Of a DNA stretch of 64,000 nucleotides, positions 36,107-47,823 are shown piece by piece; the first letter of the stretch is position 1; every line of letters begins with the position of its first letter. The stretch is from contig NZ_CP061297.1 of assembly GCF_018687575.1 (NCBI RefSeq), positions 1 to 64,000 of the forward strand. Reading direction: 5' to 3'. Source of the stretch: Polynucleobacter asymbioticus. GTDB lineage: Bacteria; Pseudomonadota; Gammaproteobacteria; Burkholderiales; Burkholderiaceae. The translations under genes and the position numbers were made by a program. A model generated the notes under the pieces. That model saw only the letters and a program-made list of their open reading frames with translations. It was not told where the DNA came from and did not search any database.

Positions 36107-36538
36107 ATGGCAAAGAAGATCATTGGCTTTATCAAGCTGCAGATCCCTGCAGGTAAAGCAAATCCATCACCTCCCGTAGGTCCAGCATTGGGTCAACGTG
36201 GTCTCAATATTATGGAATTCTGTAAGGCGTTTAATGCTCAAACTCAGAGCATGGAACCAGGCCTTCCAATTCCAGTCGTGATTACAGCGTTTGCTGATAA
36301 GAGCTTCACTTTCATCATGAAGACTCCTCCAGCAACCATCATGATTAAGAAGGCTGCAAAGATCGAAAAAGGATCACCACGTCCGCATACCGATAAGGTA
36401 GGAAAAATTACACGTGCTCAAGCAGAAGAAATTGCTAAAGCAAAAATGCCAGATTTGACAGCTGCTGATATGGATGCTGCTGTAAGAACAATCGCTGGTA
36501 GCGCCCGTTCAATGGGCATCACAGTGGAAGGTCTCTAA
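36107..36538 (+). CDS. rplK: 50S ribosomal protein L11
   Basis: L11 binds the GTPase-associated centre of 23S rRNA and is needed for RelA activation. The 143 residues have the proline-rich N-terminal motif [13 protein letters not shown] and the C-terminal RNA-binding domain with [13 protein letters not shown]. Preceded by a 155-base gap after nusG that may hold the promoter and the L1 control site, though I could not assign either. A TTAGGAG ribosome binding site precedes the ATG. Confidence 0.98.
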   Translation: MAKKIIGFIKLQIPAGKANPSPPVGPALGQRGLNIMEFCKAFNAQTQSMEPGLPIPVVITAFADKSFTFIMKTPPATIMIKKAAKIEKGSPRPHTDKVGKITRAQAEEIAKAKMPDLTAADMDAAVRTIAGSARSMGITVEGL

Positions 36539-36540
36539 TC

Positions 36541-37242
36541 ATGACTAAGTTATCTAAGCGTTTAAAAGCAATCGAATCTAAAGTAGATCGCAATAAGTTT
36601 TATGCATTAGAAGATGCATTGAACCTCGTTAAAGAGTGTGCAACTGCTAAGTTTGATGAGTCTATCGACGTTGCAGTTCAGTTGGGCATTGATGCTAAGA
36701 AATCTGACCAAGTTGTGCGTGGCGCAGTTGTGCTCCCAGCTGGTACAGGTAAGCATGTTCGTGTAGCGGTATTTGCACAAGGCGAAAAAGCTGAACAAGC
36801 TAAAGCTGCTGGTGCTGAGATCGTTGGCATGGAAGATCTTGCTGACCAAATTAAGGGCGGCAAAATCGATTTCGATATTTTGATCGCATCCCCAGACACA
36901 ATGAAAATTGTTGGTACCTTAGGTCAAGTATTGGGCCCACGTGGTTTGATGCCGAATCCAAAAGTTGGAACTGTTACTCCTGACGTTGCTACTGCAGTTA
37001 AGAATGCAAAAGCTGGTCAAGTGCAATTCCGTGTGGACAAAGCCGGTATCGTGCACGCAAGCATTGGCCGTCGTTCATTCGAGCCAGCTGCATTGAAATC
37101 AAACTTGCTCGCATTGCTTGAGGCTTTGAACAAAGCTAAGCCACCTGCATCTAAGGGCGTTTATTTAAAGAAGGTTGCCGTAAGCAGCACCATGGGTGCA
37201 GGCGTACGTGTAGACCAAGCATCGATACAGGCTGCTCAGTAA
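36541..37242 (+). CDS. rplA: 50S ribosomal protein L1
   Basis: L1 forms the mobile stalk that guides tRNA exit, and in other bacteria it represses its own L11-L1 mRNA (known). The 233 residues include [15 protein letters not shown] and the C-terminal [12 protein letters not shown] segment. It starts two bases after the rplK stop, so it is translationally coupled. Length matches the family. Confidence 0.98.
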   Translation: MTKLSKRLKAIESKVDRNKFYALEDALNLVKECATAKFDESIDVAVQLGIDAKKSDQVVRGAVVLPAGTGKHVRVAVFAQGEKAEQAKAAGAEIVGMEDLADQIKGGKIDFDILIASPDTMKIVGTLGQVLGPRGLMPNPKVGTVTPDVATAVKNAKAGQVQFRVDKAGIVHASIGRRSFEPAALKSNLLALLEALNKAKPPASKGVYLKKVAVSSTMGAGVRVDQASIQAAQ

Positions 37243-37477
37243 TTAGCCTGTAGCAAAAAGAACTTTGGGTCGACTCCTACTCATTGAGTGAGAGTCGAAC
37301 ATCAAAGACCGTTGGTGAATTATTTGCTTACTCAGAATTAATTCTTAATCGTTACGAAAGTAATAGCCAGCGCAGATGGCGACCCTGAAAAGATTTCACA
37401 AGATTCCCTTGTGACAAATGATCAGACGCTGGTGTGTAACCCCAACTGGAAACAGTTGGTTTTTTAGGAGTTAAACC
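37243..37477 (+). promoter_or_regulatory. rplJ leader with attenuator-like hairpin
   Basis: This 235-base gap contains a stem TCGACTC (37270-37276) / GAGTCGA (37292-37298). At its end is a canonical terminator shape: CCAACTG (37442-37448), GAAA loop, CAGTTGG (37453-37459), then TTTTTT (37460-37465). The T-run leads straight into the AGGAG ribosome binding site of rplJ. In E. coli the rplJ leader binds L10-L12 for translational control; here folding could stop transcription or hide the start (inference). Confidence 0.65.
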
Positions 37478-38116
37478 GTGCCTTTGAATGTACAAGACAA
37501 AAAAGCGATTGTTGCTGATGTCGGCGCTCAATTGGCTGGAGCTCAAACAGTCGTGCTCGCTGAATACCGTGGTATTCCAGTAGAGCAGTTGACAAAGCTA
37601 CGTGCTAGCGCACGTGACCAAGGTGTATATCTTCGCGTTTTGAAGAACACATTGGCACGTCGTGCTGCACAAGGCACACAGTTTGAGCCTCTTGCTGATT
37701 CGATGGTTGGCCCCTTGATCTACGGCATCTCTGCTGATCCGATTGCTTCGGCAAAAGTATTGCAGAACTTTGCTAAGACTCAAGACAAGCTAGTCATTAC
37801 TGCTGGCTTATATAACGGCAAGTTGTTAGATGTTGCAGGCGTTAAAGCTCTTGCAACAATTCCAAGCCGCGACGAGTTGTTATCTCAGTTGTTAGGTGTG
37901 ATGTTGGCGCCAGTATCTGCGATGGCTCGCGTATTGGGCGCAGTAGCAGCGCAAAAATCAGCCGGAGCACCTGCTCCAGTTGCAGCACCTGTAGTTGAAG
38001 CAGCAGCCCCAGCAGCAGTAGTTGCTGAAGCCGCCGCTCCAGAAGCAGCTGCTGAGCCTGTAGCTGCATCCCCAGAAGCTGGAACAGAAACACCGCAAAC
38101 CCCTGCCGCTGAATAA
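37478..38116 (+). CDS. rplJ: 50S ribosomal protein L10 with Ala/Pro/Glu-rich tail
   Basis: L10 anchors the L7/L12 dimers to the ribosome stalk. The first ~165 residues are a normal L10 ([15 protein letters not shown], ...[16 protein letters not shown], and the L12-binding helix region [20 protein letters not shown]). After that comes a tail of about 45 residues made almost only of Ala, Pro, Val, Glu and a few Ser/Thr, ending TPAAE. Total 212 against about 165-175 usual. Start is GTG at 37478. rplL follows by 34 bases. Confidence 0.96.
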   Translation: MPLNVQDKKAIVADVGAQLAGAQTVVLAEYRGIPVEQLTKLRASARDQGVYLRVLKNTLARRAAQGTQFEPLADSMVGPLIYGISADPIASAKVLQNFAKTQDKLVITAGLYNGKLLDVAGVKALATIPSRDELLSQLLGVMLAPVSAMARVLGAVAAQKSAGAPAPVAAPVVEAAAPAAVVAEAAAPEAAAEPVAASPEAGTETPQTPAAE

Positions 38117-38150
38117 GCGCAGATTAACTATTAAGTATTAGGAGCTAAAA

Positions 38151-38525
38151 ATGGCGATTACCAAAGAAGAAATCATTGATGCAGTAGGTAGCATGTCCGT
38201 AATGGATTTGAACGACTTGGTTAAGGCGTTCGAAGAGAAGTTTGGCGTTTCAGCAGCAGCGATGGCTGTTGCTGGTCCTGCTGGTGGTGGCGCAGCTGCT
38301 GCTGGTGAAGAGCAAACAGAATTCACTGTTAACTTGCTCGAAGCTGGTGCAAATAAAGTTTCAGTAATTAAGGCTGTTCGCGAAATCACTGGCCTTGGCT
38401 TGAAAGAAGCTAAAGACTTAGTTGATGGCGCACCAAAGCCAATCAAAGAAGCTGTTGATAAGAAGACAGCTGAAGAAGCTAAGAAGAAGCTTGAAGAAGC
38501 TGGCGCTAAAGCAGAACTTAAGTAA
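38151..38525 (+). CDS. rplL: 50S ribosomal protein L7/L12
   Basis: L7/L12 forms the stalk that contacts elongation and initiation factors. The 124 residues have the N-terminal dimerisation domain, an Ala/Gly hinge ([18 protein letters not shown]) and the C-terminal factor-binding domain with [32 protein letters not shown] ribosome binding site precedes the ATG, and codon choice is highly biased, as expected for its high copy number. The rpoB gene follows after a structured 226-base gap. Confidence 0.98.
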   Translation: MAITKEEIIDAVGSMSVMDLNDLVKAFEEKFGVSAAAMAVAGPAGGGAAAAGEEQTEFTVNLLEAGANKVSVIKAVREITGLGLKEAKDLVDGAPKPIKEAVDKKTAEEAKKKLEEAGAKAELK

Positions 38526-38537
38526 TACAAACTCAGT

Positions 38538-38624
38538 TAGCGCCCCTCAAAAAGGGGTGCTAGCCCTGTTGGGTTTGACCATTAGTGGTCAAACCCGATT
38601 TCATTTCTGATTGAAATCGGGTTT
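38538..38624 (+). promoter_or_regulatory. Three hairpins, two mutually exclusive, between rplL and rpoB
   Basis: H1: TAGCGCCCCT (38538-38547) / AGGGGTGCTA (38553-38562). H2: GGGTTTGACC (38571-38580) / GGTCAAACCC (38587-38596), perfect ten-base stem. H3: AAACCCGATTTCA (38591-38603) / TGAAATCGGGTTT (38612-38624), perfect 13-base stem. H2 and H3 both need 38591-38596, so only one can form at a time. No T-tract follows, so these are more like processing or attenuation switches than terminators. Confidence 0.8.
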
Positions 38625-38751
38625 GCCTTCTGATACGACTGCAGAATGCAAGTTTGGTCGGACACTAGATCTTTCGATTTAGTGTTGTCCGCCAGTGATT
38701 GGTAGTGGCCAATCGCCAAATCTTTGTACAGTCGCTGAATTCGGAGATGAA

Positions 38752-41700
38752 ATGAACTACAGCTTCACCGAACGCAAGCGAGTCCGTAAAAGCTTTGCTA
38801 AGCGAGTAAATAATCATCAGGTTCCATACCTGATCGCAACGCAGCTGGAATCCTATGCTAAATTTTTACAGGCTGAAAAGCCAGCAATGTCTCGTCTCAC
38901 AGAGGGACTTCAAGCTGCCTTTACATCAGCATTCCCAATTGTGTCCAACAATGGCTACGCACGTATGGAATACGTGTCATACCAGTTGTCACAACCACCG
39001 TTTGACGTTAAAGAATGTCAACAACGTGGTTACACATACCACTCAGCCTTACGTGCAAAAGTTCGCTTGATTATTTATGATCGCGAAGCACCAACTAAGG
39101 TTAAAGAGGTAAAAGAGAGCGAAGTCTACATGGGTGAAATTCCACTCATGACCGATAACGGCTCTTTCGTGATCAACGGTACTGAGCGCGTGATCGTTTC
39201 TCAGTTGCACCGTTCACCAGGCGTGTTCTTTGAGCACGACAAGGGCAAGACACATAGCTCAGGTAAGTTGCTGTTCTCAGCACGCATCATTCCTTACCGT
39301 GGTTCATGGCTCGATTTCGAGTTTGATCCAAAAGATATTCTGTATTTCCGCGTTGACCGTCGTCGTAAGATGCCTGTCACCATTTTGCTCAAAGCAATTG
39401 GTTTAAACAACGAACAGATTCTTGCAAACTTCTTTAACTTTGATCATTTCTCATTGAGCGCAAATGGCGCCTCTATGGAATTTGTTCCAGAGCGTTTGCG
39501 TGGTCAGTTAGCAAGTTTTGATGTGCTTGATAAGAATGGCGTTGTTGTCATTCAAAAAGACAAGCGTATCAACGCAAAACATATTCGTGAACTCGAAGCC
39601 GCTAAGACTAAAAACATCGTTGTTCCAGATGACTACTTAGTTGGCCGCGTAGTTGCACGCAACATCATCGATCCAGACTCTGGTGAAATCTTGGCTTACG
39701 CTAATGATGAAATCACTGAAGAGTTGTTGGCTACATTGCGCGATGCAGGCATCAAGCAATTGGAAACCATCTACACCAATGATTTGGATTCTGGTGCGTA
39801 CATTTCACAGACATTGCGTACTGATGAAACTGCTGATCAAATGGCTGCTCGTATCGCCATCTATCGCATGATGCGTCCTGGTGAGCCTCCAACAGAAGAT
39901 GCTGTTGAAGCCTTGTTCCAGCGCTTGTTCTACAACGAAGATAGTTACGATTTATCACGCGTTGGCCGTATGAAAGTTAACAGCCGTCTCGGTCGTTCAG
40001 AGATGGAAGGCAAAATGGTTTTGTCGGACGAAGATATTCTCGACACCATTAAGTCCTTGGTTGACTTGCGTAACGGTAAAGGCGAAGTCGATGACATCGA
40101 TCACCTAGGTAATCGTCGCGTGCGTTGCGTAGGTGAGTTGGCTGAGAATCAATTCCGTGCAGGTTTGTCACGTGTTGAGCGTGCGGTTAAAGAACGTCTC
40201 GGTCAAGCTGAAACAGAAAACCTCATGCCGCATGATTTGATTAACAGCAAGCCAATCTCTTCAGCAATTCGTGAGTTCTTTGGATCTTCACAGTTGTCCC
40301 AGTTTATGGACCAAACAAACCCATTGTCAGAGATCACGCACAAGCGTCGTATTTCTGCATTGGGACCTGGTGGTTTGACACGTGAGCGTGCAGGTTTCGA
40401 AGTGCGTGACGTGCATCCAACCCACTACGGACGTGTTTGCCCAATTGAAACTCCAGAAGGACCAAACATTGGTCTGATCAATTCACTCGCGTTGTTTGCG
40501 CGTTTGAATGAGCATGGTTTCTTAGAGACTCCATATCGTAAAGTTTCCAATAGCAAAGTAAGCGATGAAGTTGTTTATCTCTCTGCGATTGAAGAAGCGA
40601 AGTACGTGATTGCTCAGGCAAACGCAACGATCGACAAGAGCGGTAAGTTAGCCGATGAGTTGGTTTCGGCGCGTCAAGCTGGTGAGACCATGATGGTTAG
40701 CCCAGAGCGCATCGATTTCATCGACGTTGCTCCGAGCCAGATCGTTTCTGCTGCTGCTTCACTGGTTCCATTCTTGGAGCATGACGATGCGAACCGTGCG
40801 TTGATGGGTGCGAATATGCAACGTCAAGCGGTTCCTTGCTTGCGTCCAGATAAGCCATTGGTTGGTACCGGTTTAGAGCGCATTGTTGCGGTTGACTCAG
40901 GTACAGTTATTTTGGCCTCCCGTGGCGGTATCGTTGACTATGTTGACGCAAACCGTGTCGTTATTCGTGTAAACGATGACGAAACAGCGGCTGGTGAAGT
41001 TGGTGTGGATATTTATAACCTCATCAAGTACACCCGTTCAAACCAAAACACCAACATCAACCAACGTCCAATCGTTCAGGCTGGTGATCGTGTAGCCCGT
41101 GGCGACGTAGTTGCTGACGGTGCATCTACCGACTTAGGTGAGTTGGCTTTGGGTCAAAACATGACTGTGGCATTTATGCCATGGAACGGTTACAACTTCG
41201 AAGATTCAATCTTGATTTCTGAGAAAGTTGTTGCTGACGACCGTTACACCTCTATTCATATTGAAGAGCTGTCGGTTGTTGCCCGTGATACCAAGCTTGG
41301 TTCAGAAGAAATTACACGCGATATCTCCAACTTGGCTGAGTCACAACTCTCCCGTTTGGATGAGAGCGGTATTGTTTACATCGGTGCTGAAGTTGAAGCT
41401 GGTGACGTATTGGTTGGTAAAGTTACTCCGAAGGGTGAGACTACTCTCACTCCAGAAGAGAAGTTACTGCGTGCGATCTTCGGTGAAAAAGCATCTGACG
41501 TTAAAGATACTTCTTTGCGCGTTCCATCTGGAATGATTGGTACTGTTATTGATGTTCAAGTCTTCACCCGTGAAGGCATTGAGCGCGATGCACGTGCACA
41601 GTCAATCATTCAAGAAGAATTACAGCGCTATCGTTTGGACTTAAACGACCAGTTGCGTATTGTTGAAGGCGATGCCTTCATGCGTTTAGAAAAGCTGTTG

Positions 41701-42852
41701 ATTGGCAAAGTTGCTAACGGCGGCCCTAAGAAATTAGCTAAAGGCACCAAGATCGACAAGGAATACCTTGCTGACTTAGACAAATACCATTGGTTTGATG
41801 TTCGTCCAGCGGATGATGAGGTTGCCACACAAGTTGAGGCAATCAAATCTTCTATCGAAGCGAAGCGTAAGCAATTTGATGAGGCTTTTGAAGAGAAGCG
41901 CACCAAGCTTACCCAAGGCGATGATTTGCAGCCTGGCGTAACGAAGATGGTTAAGGTGTACTTGGCTGTTAAGCGTCGCTTGCAGCCAGGTGACAAGATG
42001 GCCGGTCGTCACGGTAACAAAGGTGTGGTTTCTAAAATCGCCCCAGCTGAAGACATGCCATTTATGGCTGACGGACGCCCTGTTGACATCGTCTTGAACC
42101 CATTGGGTGTTCCTTCCCGTATGAACGTAGGTCAGATCCTGGAAACCCACTTAGGTTGGGCAGCTCAAGGTATTGGTAAGCGTATTGATGAGATGGTTCG
42201 TCAACAAGCTAAACAAGCTGAACTCCGTAAGTTCATGAAGCAGCTTTACAACGAAACCGGTCGTATCGAAGATATCGACAACTTCACTGATGAGCAGATC
42301 ACCGTTTTGGCTGAGAATTTACGCCAAGGCTTGCCATTTGCAACTCCAGTGTTTGACGGTGCAACCGAAGCTGAAATCGGACGCATGCTCGAGTTGGCAT
42401 ATCCACAGGAAGTGGCTACTTCCTTGAAGATGACGCCTTCACGTCAGCAAATGATTTTGTGCGACGGCCGTACTGGAGATCAGTTTGAGCGTCCTGTAAC
42501 TGTTGGCGTAATGCACGTCTTGAAACTCCACCATTTGGTTGATGACAAGATGCACGCACGTTCAACCGGACCTTACTCCTTAGTAACGCAACAGCCACTG
42601 GGCGGTAAAGCTCAGTTTGGTGGTCAGCGCTTTGGTGAGATGGAAGTTTGGGCCCTCGAAGCATACGGCGCTTCATATGTCTTGCAGGAAATGCTGACAG
42701 TGAAGTCCGATGACGTCGCAGGCCGTACCAAGGTTTACGAAAACATCGTCAAGGGCGAGCACACAATTGATGCTGGCATGCCCGAATCCTTCAACGTACT
42801 GGTAAAAGAAATCCGTTCGTTGGGTATTGACATTGACATGGAGCGCAACTGA
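38752..42852 (+). CDS. rpoB: RNA polymerase subunit beta
   Basis: RpoB forms one jaw of the RNA polymerase active-site cleft. The 1366 residues start [18 protein letters not shown] and contain the rifampicin region [17 protein letters not shown] with [13 protein letters not shown] in wild-type form, so the enzyme is predicted rifampicin-sensitive. The conserved [17 protein letters not shown] segment (here [13 protein letters not shown]) lies in the last third. ATG at 38752 is chosen for its GGAGATGA ribosome binding site; a GTG at 38695 would add 19 unlike residues. rpoC starts two bases after the stop. Confidence 0.99.
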   Translation: MNYSFTERKRVRKSFAKRVNNHQVPYLIATQLESYAKFLQAEKPAMSRLTEGLQAAFTSAFPIVSNNGYARMEYVSYQLSQPPFDVKECQQRGYTYHSALRAKVRLIIYDREAPTKVKEVKESEVYMGEIPLMTDNGSFVINGTERVIVSQLHRSPGVFFEHDKGKTHSSGKLLFSARIIPYRGSWLDFEFDPKDILYFRVDRRRKMPVTILLKAIGLNNEQILANFFNFDHFSLSANGASMEFVPERLRGQLASFDVLDKNGVVVIQKDKRINAKHIRELEAAKTKNIVVPDDYLVGRVVARNIIDPDSGEILAYANDEITEELLATLRDAGIKQLETIYTNDLDSGAYISQTLRTDETADQMAARIAIYRMMRPGEPPTEDAVEALFQRLFYNEDSYDLSRVGRMKVNSRLGRSEMEGKMVLSDEDILDTIKSLVDLRNGKGEVDDIDHLGNRRVRCVGELAENQFRAGLSRVERAVKERLGQAETENLMPHDLINSKPISSAIREFFGSSQLSQFMDQTNPLSEITHKRRISALGPGGLTRERAGFEVRDVHPTHYGRVCPIETPEGPNIGLINSLALFARLNEHGFLETPYRKVSNSKVSDEVVYLSAIEEAKYVIAQANATIDKSGKLADELVSARQAGETMMVSPERIDFIDVAPSQIVSAAASLVPFLEHDDANRALMGANMQRQAVPCLRPDKPLVGTGLERIVAVDSGTVILASRGGIVDYVDANRVVIRVNDDETAAGEVGVDIYNLIKYTRSNQNTNINQRPIVQAGDRVARGDVVADGASTDLGELALGQNMTVAFMPWNGYNFEDSILISEKVVADDRYTSIHIEELSVVARDTKLGSEEITRDISNLAESQLSRLDESGIVYIGAEVEAGDVLVGKVTPKGETTLTPEEKLLRAIFGEKASDVKDTSLRVPSGMIGTVIDVQVFTREGIERDARAQSIIQEELQRYRLDLNDQLRIVEGDAFMRLEKLLIGKVANGGPKKLAKGTKIDKEYLADLDKYHWFDVRPADDEVATQVEAIKSSIEAKRKQFDEAFEEKRTKLTQGDDLQPGVTKMVKVYLAVKRRLQPGDKMAGRHGNKGVVSKIAPAEDMPFMADGRPVDIVLNPLGVPSRMNVGQILETHLGWAAQGIGKRIDEMVRQQAKQAELRKFMKQLYNETGRIEDIDNFTDEQITVLAENLRQGLPFATPVFDGATEAEIGRMLELAYPQEVATSLKMTPSRQQMILCDGRTGDQFERPVTVGVMHVLKLHHLVDDKMHARSTGPYSLVTQQPLGGKAQFGGQRFGEMEVWALEAYGASYVLQEMLTVKSDDVAGRTKVYENIVKGEHTIDAGMPESFNVLVKEIRSLGIDIDMERN

Positions 42853-42853
42853 T

Positions 42854-45800
42854 ATGAAAGCATTGCTCGATTTATTTAAGCAAACGCAGGGTGATGAGCA
42901 GTTTGATGTCATCAAGATTGGTCTTGCATCCCCTGAGAAAATTCGCTCATGGTCTTTTGGTGAAGTGCGCAAGCCAGAAACTATTAACTACCGGACTTTT
43001 AAGCCCGAGCGTGATGGTTTGTTCTGCGCCAAGATTTTTGGACCAACCAAAGACTACGAGTGCTTATGCGGTAAGTACAAGCGTTTAAAGTTCCGTGGCG
43101 TTATCTGTGAGAAGTGCGGCGTTGAAGTTACGCTGGCTAAGGTACGTCGTGAGCGCATGGGCCACATTGAGTTGGCAGCCCCTGTAGCGCACATCTGGTT
43201 CTTGAAGTCATTGCCGTCCCGCTTGGGTATGGTTCTCGATATGACATTGCGTGATATCGAGCGCGTTCTTTACTTTGAAGCATATGTAGTTGTTGATCCT
43301 GGCATGACTCCTGAGGGCGCAATGAAGCGCGGTCAGATCATGTCTGAGGACGAGTACATTGCTAAGACTGAAGAGTATGGTGACGGTGCATTTACTGCCA
43401 TCATGGGCGCTGAAGGTATTCGTGATCTCTTGCGTTCGATTGATATCGATCGTGAAGTTGAGACTATTCGTGCTGACTTAAAAGCCACTGGTAGCGATGC
43501 CAAGATCAAGAAATACGCTAAGCGCTTAAAAGTGCTCGAGGCGTTCCAGACTTCAGGTATTAAGCCTGACTGGATGATCATGGAAGTATTGCCAGTATTG
43601 CCACCTGAATTGCGCCCATTAGTGCCATTGGATGGCGGTCGCTTTGCTACTTCCGATTTGAACGACCTCTATCGTCGCGTGATTAACCGTAACAACCGTC
43701 TCAAGCGTTTGTTAGAGTTGCGCGCACCAGAGATCATCGTTCGCAACGAAAAACGTATGTTGCAAGAAGCGGTTGACTCATTGCTCGATAACGGTCGTCG
43801 CGGTAAGGCCATGACTGGCGCTAACAAGCGTCCGTTGAAGTCCTTGGCTGAGATGATTAAAGGTAAGAGCGGTCGTTTCCGTCAAAACTTGTTGGGTAAA
43901 CGTGTTGACTACTCAGGTCGTTCAGTCATCGTGGTTGGTCCGACATTGAAATTGCATCAGTGCGGCTTGCCAAAATTGATGGCCTTGGAATTGTTCAAGC
44001 CATTTATTTTCAACAAGCTTGAGACTTTGGGAATTGCAACCACGATTAAGGCTGCGAAGAAAGAAGTTGAAAGTCAGACTCCAATCGTTTGGGATATTCT
44101 CGAAGAAGTGATTCGTGAACATCCAATCATGTTGAACCGTGCGCCTACATTGCACCGTCTCGGTATCCAGGCTTTCGAGCCAATGCTGATTGAAGGTAAG
44201 GCGATCCAATTGCACCCATTAGTCTGCGCGGCATTTAACGCTGACTTTGACGGCGACCAAATGGCGGTTCACGTTCCTTTGTCGCTCGAAGCGCAAATGG
44301 AAGCGCGTACATTGATGTTGGCTTCGAACAACGTATTGTTCCCAGCTAACGGCGAGCCATCCATCGTTCCTTCACAGGACGTGGTGTTGGGTCTGTACTA
44401 CGCAACTCGTGACAAGATTAACGGTAAAGGCGAAGGCATGGTCTTCGCTAACATCACTGAGGTAATTCGTGCATACGAGGCTGGCCAGGTTGAATTGGCT
44501 TCCCGCGTTGCTGTACGTATTACTGAGTTTGAGATTGTGGACAAGAAGGCAGAGGGCGAAGCCCGTTTTGCTGAAAAGACCAAGATCTATCAGACTTCAG
44601 TTGGCCGTGCCATCTTGTCAGAAATTTTGCCTAAAGGCATGTCTTTTGAGGAAATCAATAAGCCTCTGAAGAAAAAAGAAATCTCACGTTTGATCAACAC
44701 TTCATTCCGTAAGTGCGGTCTTCGTGAAACGGTTATTTTTGCTGACCGCCTCTTGCAGTCTGGTTTCCGCTTGGCGACTAACGCCGGTATCTCGGTTGCG
44801 ATCGACGATATGCTGATTCCAACTTCTAAAGAGCGCATCATCACTGAAGCTTCTACCAAGGTTAAGGAATATGACAAGCAGTTCATGTCAGGTCTCGTAA
44901 CCAATCAAGAGCGTTATAACAACGTAGTTGATATTTGGGGTGCTGCTGGTGACCAAGTTGGTAAGGCAATGATGGATGAGCTGTCACACGTTGACGTGCT
45001 CGACCGTAACGGTAAAACTGTGCGTCAAGAATCTTTCAACTCTATCTACATGATGGCGGATTCTGGTGCGCGTGGATCTGCAGCGCAGATTCGTCAGTTA
45101 GCCGGTATGCGTGGTTTGATGGCGAAGCCTGATGGCTCCATTATTGAAACCCCAATTACTGCGAACTTCCGTGAAGGTTTGAACGTATTGCAGTACTTCA
45201 TCTCAACCCATGGTGCTCGTAAAGGTCTGGCTGATACAGCGTTGAAGACAGCGAACTCTGGTTACTTGACACGTCGTTTATGCGACGTAACTCAAGACCT
45301 CGTGGTTATTGAAGAAGATTGCGGCGCAACTTCTGGCGTAACAATGAAGGCACTCGTAGAGGGCGGCGAAATTATCGAAGCATTGCGAGATCGTATTTTG
45401 GGTCGTGTATGTATCGGTGACATCGTTCATCCAGACACGCAAGAAGTGATCGTTCCTAACGACACATTGCTCGATGAAGATCATGTAGATCAAATCGTTG
45501 CTTTGGGTATCGACGAAGTTAAAGTTCGTACAGTATTGTCATGCTTAACTCGCTTTGGCTTGTGCGCTAAGTGCTACGGACGTGATTTAGGTCGCGGTGG
45601 TTTGGTCAACGTTGGTGAGGCAGTTGGTGTTATTGCTGCTCAGTCCATCGGTGAGCCGGGCACACAGTTGACAATGCGTACTTTCCACATCGGTGGTGCA
45701 GCGTCACGTGCATTGGTTGCAAGCAATATTGAAGCGAAGTCTAACGGTGCTTTGAAGTTCTCTGGAACGATGCGTGTTGTGAAGAATGCGAAGGGCGAGC

Positions 45801-47116
45801 AGATCGTGATTTCACGTTCAGGCGAAGCTGTGATCATTGACGATAACGGCCGTGAACGTGAGCGCCATAAGGTACCTTACGGTGCAACTCTATTGTTCAA
45901 AGAGGATGCTGCAGTGAAGGCCGGCGCAAGCTTGGCGACATGGGATCCGTTAACACGTCCAATCATCTCTGAGTACGCTGGTATTGCTCGCTTTGATAAC
46001 GTTGAAGAAGGCGTTACTGTGGCTAAGCAGGTTGACGAAGTAACCGGTCTCTCCACTTTGGTGGTAATTGACGGGAAGCGTCGCAGTGCTGCTAGCAAAG
46101 GCGTTCGTCCAATGATCAACTTAGTTGATGATAAGGGCGGCGAAGTGATGATTGCGGGTACAGATCATCCAGTAAACATTGGTTTGCAGGTTGGCGCTTT
46201 GATCACTGTTAAAGATGGTCAAAAAGTTGAAGTTGGTGAAGTGTTGGCACGTATTCCAATCGAATCACAGAAGACGCGTGATATTACCGGTGGTTTGCCA
46301 CGCGTTGCTGAATTGTTCGAAGCACGTTCACCAAAAGATGCTGCTGTATTAGCTAAAGTAACTGGAACAGTTTCCTTCGGTAAAGAAACCAAAGGTAAGC
46401 AACGTTTAGTTATTACTGATATGGATGGCGAAGCCAACGAATTCTTAATTCCTAAAGAGAAGCAAGTTCTCGTTCATGACGGCCAAGTTGTGAACAAGGG
46501 CGAGATGATTGTGGAAGGCCCTGCCGATCCGCATGACATCTTGACGCTCAGAGGCATTGAAGAGTTGGCGATCTACATCGTGGACGAAGTTCAAGACGTT
46601 TACCGTTTGCAGGGCGTGAAGATTAACGACAAGCACATTGAAGTAATCGTGCGTCAAATGTTGCGTCGTGTGCAAATTACTGATGGTGGCGATACTGCCT
46701 ACATCACTGGTGAGCAAGTTGAGCGTTCTAAGTTGTATGACGCAAACGATGCCGTGATTGCTCAAGGTAAGCGCCCAGCTCAGTTCGAGAATGTGTTGCT
46801 TGGTATTACTAAAGCATCCTTGTCGACAGACAGCTTCATTTCAGCGGCTTCTTTCCAAGAAACCACCCGTGTATTGACCGAAGCCGCGATTATGGGCAAG
46901 ACAGATACACTCCGTGGCCTCAAGGAAAACGTCATTATTGGTCGCCTGATCCCTGCTGGTACTGGCTTGTCTTACCGCCGTGCACGCAAGGTCAGAGAGC
47001 AATTCGAGCGTGATCGCGCTCAAATGATTGCCGCCGAAGAGGAAGCAATGGCTGATATGCCTGTAGAAATAGAGGCTGAAGTGATTGCTCCTGCTGGGGA
47101 GGCTGATCCAAGCTAA
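42854..47116 (+). CDS. rpoC: RNA polymerase subunit beta'
   Basis: RpoC carries the catalytic magnesium site. In 1420 residues it has the N-terminal zinc site Cys70, Cys72, Cys85, Cys88 ([19 protein letters not shown]) and the active-site NADFDGD at 462-468 with Asp464, Asp466, Asp468. A second zinc site is near [15 protein letters not shown]. The start at 42854 is two bases from the rpoB stop, implying coupling; an upstream in-frame ORF extension overlaps rpoB and is not real. An intrinsic terminator follows. Confidence 0.99.
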   Translation: MKALLDLFKQTQGDEQFDVIKIGLASPEKIRSWSFGEVRKPETINYRTFKPERDGLFCAKIFGPTKDYECLCGKYKRLKFRGVICEKCGVEVTLAKVRRERMGHIELAAPVAHIWFLKSLPSRLGMVLDMTLRDIERVLYFEAYVVVDPGMTPEGAMKRGQIMSEDEYIAKTEEYGDGAFTAIMGAEGIRDLLRSIDIDREVETIRADLKATGSDAKIKKYAKRLKVLEAFQTSGIKPDWMIMEVLPVLPPELRPLVPLDGGRFATSDLNDLYRRVINRNNRLKRLLELRAPEIIVRNEKRMLQEAVDSLLDNGRRGKAMTGANKRPLKSLAEMIKGKSGRFRQNLLGKRVDYSGRSVIVVGPTLKLHQCGLPKLMALELFKPFIFNKLETLGIATTIKAAKKEVESQTPIVWDILEEVIREHPIMLNRAPTLHRLGIQAFEPMLIEGKAIQLHPLVCAAFNADFDGDQMAVHVPLSLEAQMEARTLMLASNNVLFPANGEPSIVPSQDVVLGLYYATRDKINGKGEGMVFANITEVIRAYEAGQVELASRVAVRITEFEIVDKKAEGEARFAEKTKIYQTSVGRAILSEILPKGMSFEEINKPLKKKEISRLINTSFRKCGLRETVIFADRLLQSGFRLATNAGISVAIDDMLIPTSKERIITEASTKVKEYDKQFMSGLVTNQERYNNVVDIWGAAGDQVGKAMMDELSHVDVLDRNGKTVRQESFNSIYMMADSGARGSAAQIRQLAGMRGLMAKPDGSIIETPITANFREGLNVLQYFISTHGARKGLADTALKTANSGYLTRRLCDVTQDLVVIEEDCGATSGVTMKALVEGGEIIEALRDRILGRVCIGDIVHPDTQEVIVPNDTLLDEDHVDQIVALGIDEVKVRTVLSCLTRFGLCAKCYGRDLGRGGLVNVGEAVGVIAAQSIGEPGTQLTMRTFHIGGAASRALVASNIEAKSNGALKFSGTMRVVKNAKGEQIVISRSGEAVIIDDNGRERERHKVPYGATLLFKEDAAVKAGASLATWDPLTRPIISEYAGIARFDNVEEGVTVAKQVDEVTGLSTLVVIDGKRRSAASKGVRPMINLVDDKGGEVMIAGTDHPVNIGLQVGALITVKDGQKVEVGEVLARIPIESQKTRDITGGLPRVAELFEARSPKDAAVLAKVTGTVSFGKETKGKQRLVITDMDGEANEFLIPKEKQVLVHDGQVVNKGEMIVEGPADPHDILTLRGIEELAIYIVDEVQDVYRLQGVKINDKHIEVIVRQMLRRVQITDGGDTAYITGEQVERSKLYDANDAVIAQGKRPAQFENVLLGITKASLSTDSFISAASFQETTRVLTEAAIMGKTDTLRGLKENVIIGRLIPAGTGLSYRRARKVREQFERDRAQMIAAEEEAMADMPVEIEAEVIAPAGEADPS

Positions 47117-47126
47117 TTTGGTATTC

Positions 47127-47150
47127 CTGGCCAGAAATGGCCAGTTTTTT
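47127..47150 (+). terminator. Intrinsic terminator after rpoC
   Basis: CTGGCC (47127-47132), loop AGAAAT, GGCCAG (47139-47144), then TTTTTT (47145-47150). It ends the rplJL-rpoBC transcript just before the rpsL promoter. Confidence 0.92.
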
Positions 47151-47159
47151 CCCTCGAGG

Positions 47160-47188
47160 TTGACGGAAAGGGCTGGCCAGGCTAGAAT
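47160..47188 (+). promoter_or_regulatory. Promoter of the str operon (rpsL-rpsG-fusA-tuf)
   Basis: -35 TTGACG (47160-47165), 17-base spacer, -10 TAGAAT (47183-47188). The spacer contains the palindrome CTGGCCAG (47173-47180), which repeats the terminator-stem sequence upstream. A leader of about 100 bases follows before rpsL. Confidence 0.8.
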
Positions 47189-47292
47189 GCTGAGTTCTAC
47201 TGATTCAGAAGAGGGTCGTTTTGACCTAGGATTTCTCTAAGTCATTGATTTTCTTGAAGAAAGCAACAAAGAAGTACTAACCGAGCTATTTT

Positions 47293-47673
47293 ATGCCAAC
47301 AATTAATCAATTATTACGTAAGCCAAGAACTCGGCTGACCGTTAAAAGCAAGAGCCCTGCGCTGCAAAACAGCCCGCAGCGCCGTGGTGTTTGTACACGT
47401 GTGTACACAACCACTCCTAAAAAGCCTAACTCTGCGCTACGTAAAGTAGCAAAAGTTCGCTTAACCAATGGTTTTGAAGTGATTTCATACATTGGTGGTG
47501 AAGGCCATAACCTCCAGGAACACTCAGTAGTGTTGATCCGTGGTGGTCGTGTAAAGGATTTGCCAGGTGTTCGTTACCACATCGTTCGTGGCTCACTTGA
47601 CTTGCAAGGTGTTAAAGACCGTAAGCAGTCACGTTCCAAGTACGGTGCTAAGCGCGCTAAGAAAGCTGCTTAA
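47293..47673 (+). CDS. rpsL: 30S ribosomal protein S12
   Basis: S12 sits at the decoding centre and controls accuracy. The 126 residues contain [11 protein letters not shown] (Lys43, Lys44) and [13 protein letters not shown] (Lys88, Asp89). The residues altered in streptomycin-resistant strains are wild type here, and Asp89 is the expected methylthiolation site of RimO-bearing bacteria. First gene of the str operon, with its own promoter. Confidence 0.98.
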   Translation: MPTINQLLRKPRTRLTVKSKSPALQNSPQRRGVCTRVYTTTPKKPNSALRKVAKVRLTNGFEVISYIGGEGHNLQEHSVVLIRGGRVKDLPGVRYHIVRGSLDLQGVKDRKQSRSKYGAKRAKKAA

Positions 47674-47823
47674 TAGCAACTTAAAGTATTTGCAGTAAGT
47701 CTTCGTTTGTCAGACTTTAAAGACAAGTAAGTGGCCGTTCCGTCTCGAGATTTCTCCAGATAGTAGGACGGCCGGAGCGGGTGATCCATTTGGGCCACCC
47801 CTAACTGAACTGAAGGAGTAGTT
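47674..47823 (+). promoter_or_regulatory. rpsL-rpsG intercistronic region, candidate S7 operator
   Basis: This 150-base spacer is unusually long for the operon and can fold: GGCCGT (47733-47738) / ACGGCC (47768-47773) and GGGTG (47779-47783) / CACCC (47796-47800). In E. coli the same intercistronic region binds S7 to repress the operon (known). Equivalence here is inferred from position only. Confidence 0.45.

Noticed and set aside
37312..37338. Candidate promoter TTGGTG / CAGAAT before rplJ
   Set aside because: Spacer of 15 bases and weak -35; too poor to call.
37975..38100. GCA/GCT-rich repeats at the rplJ end as an independent repeat element
   Set aside because: They are in frame and encode the L10 tail; codon-level Ala/Pro bias explains the repetition.
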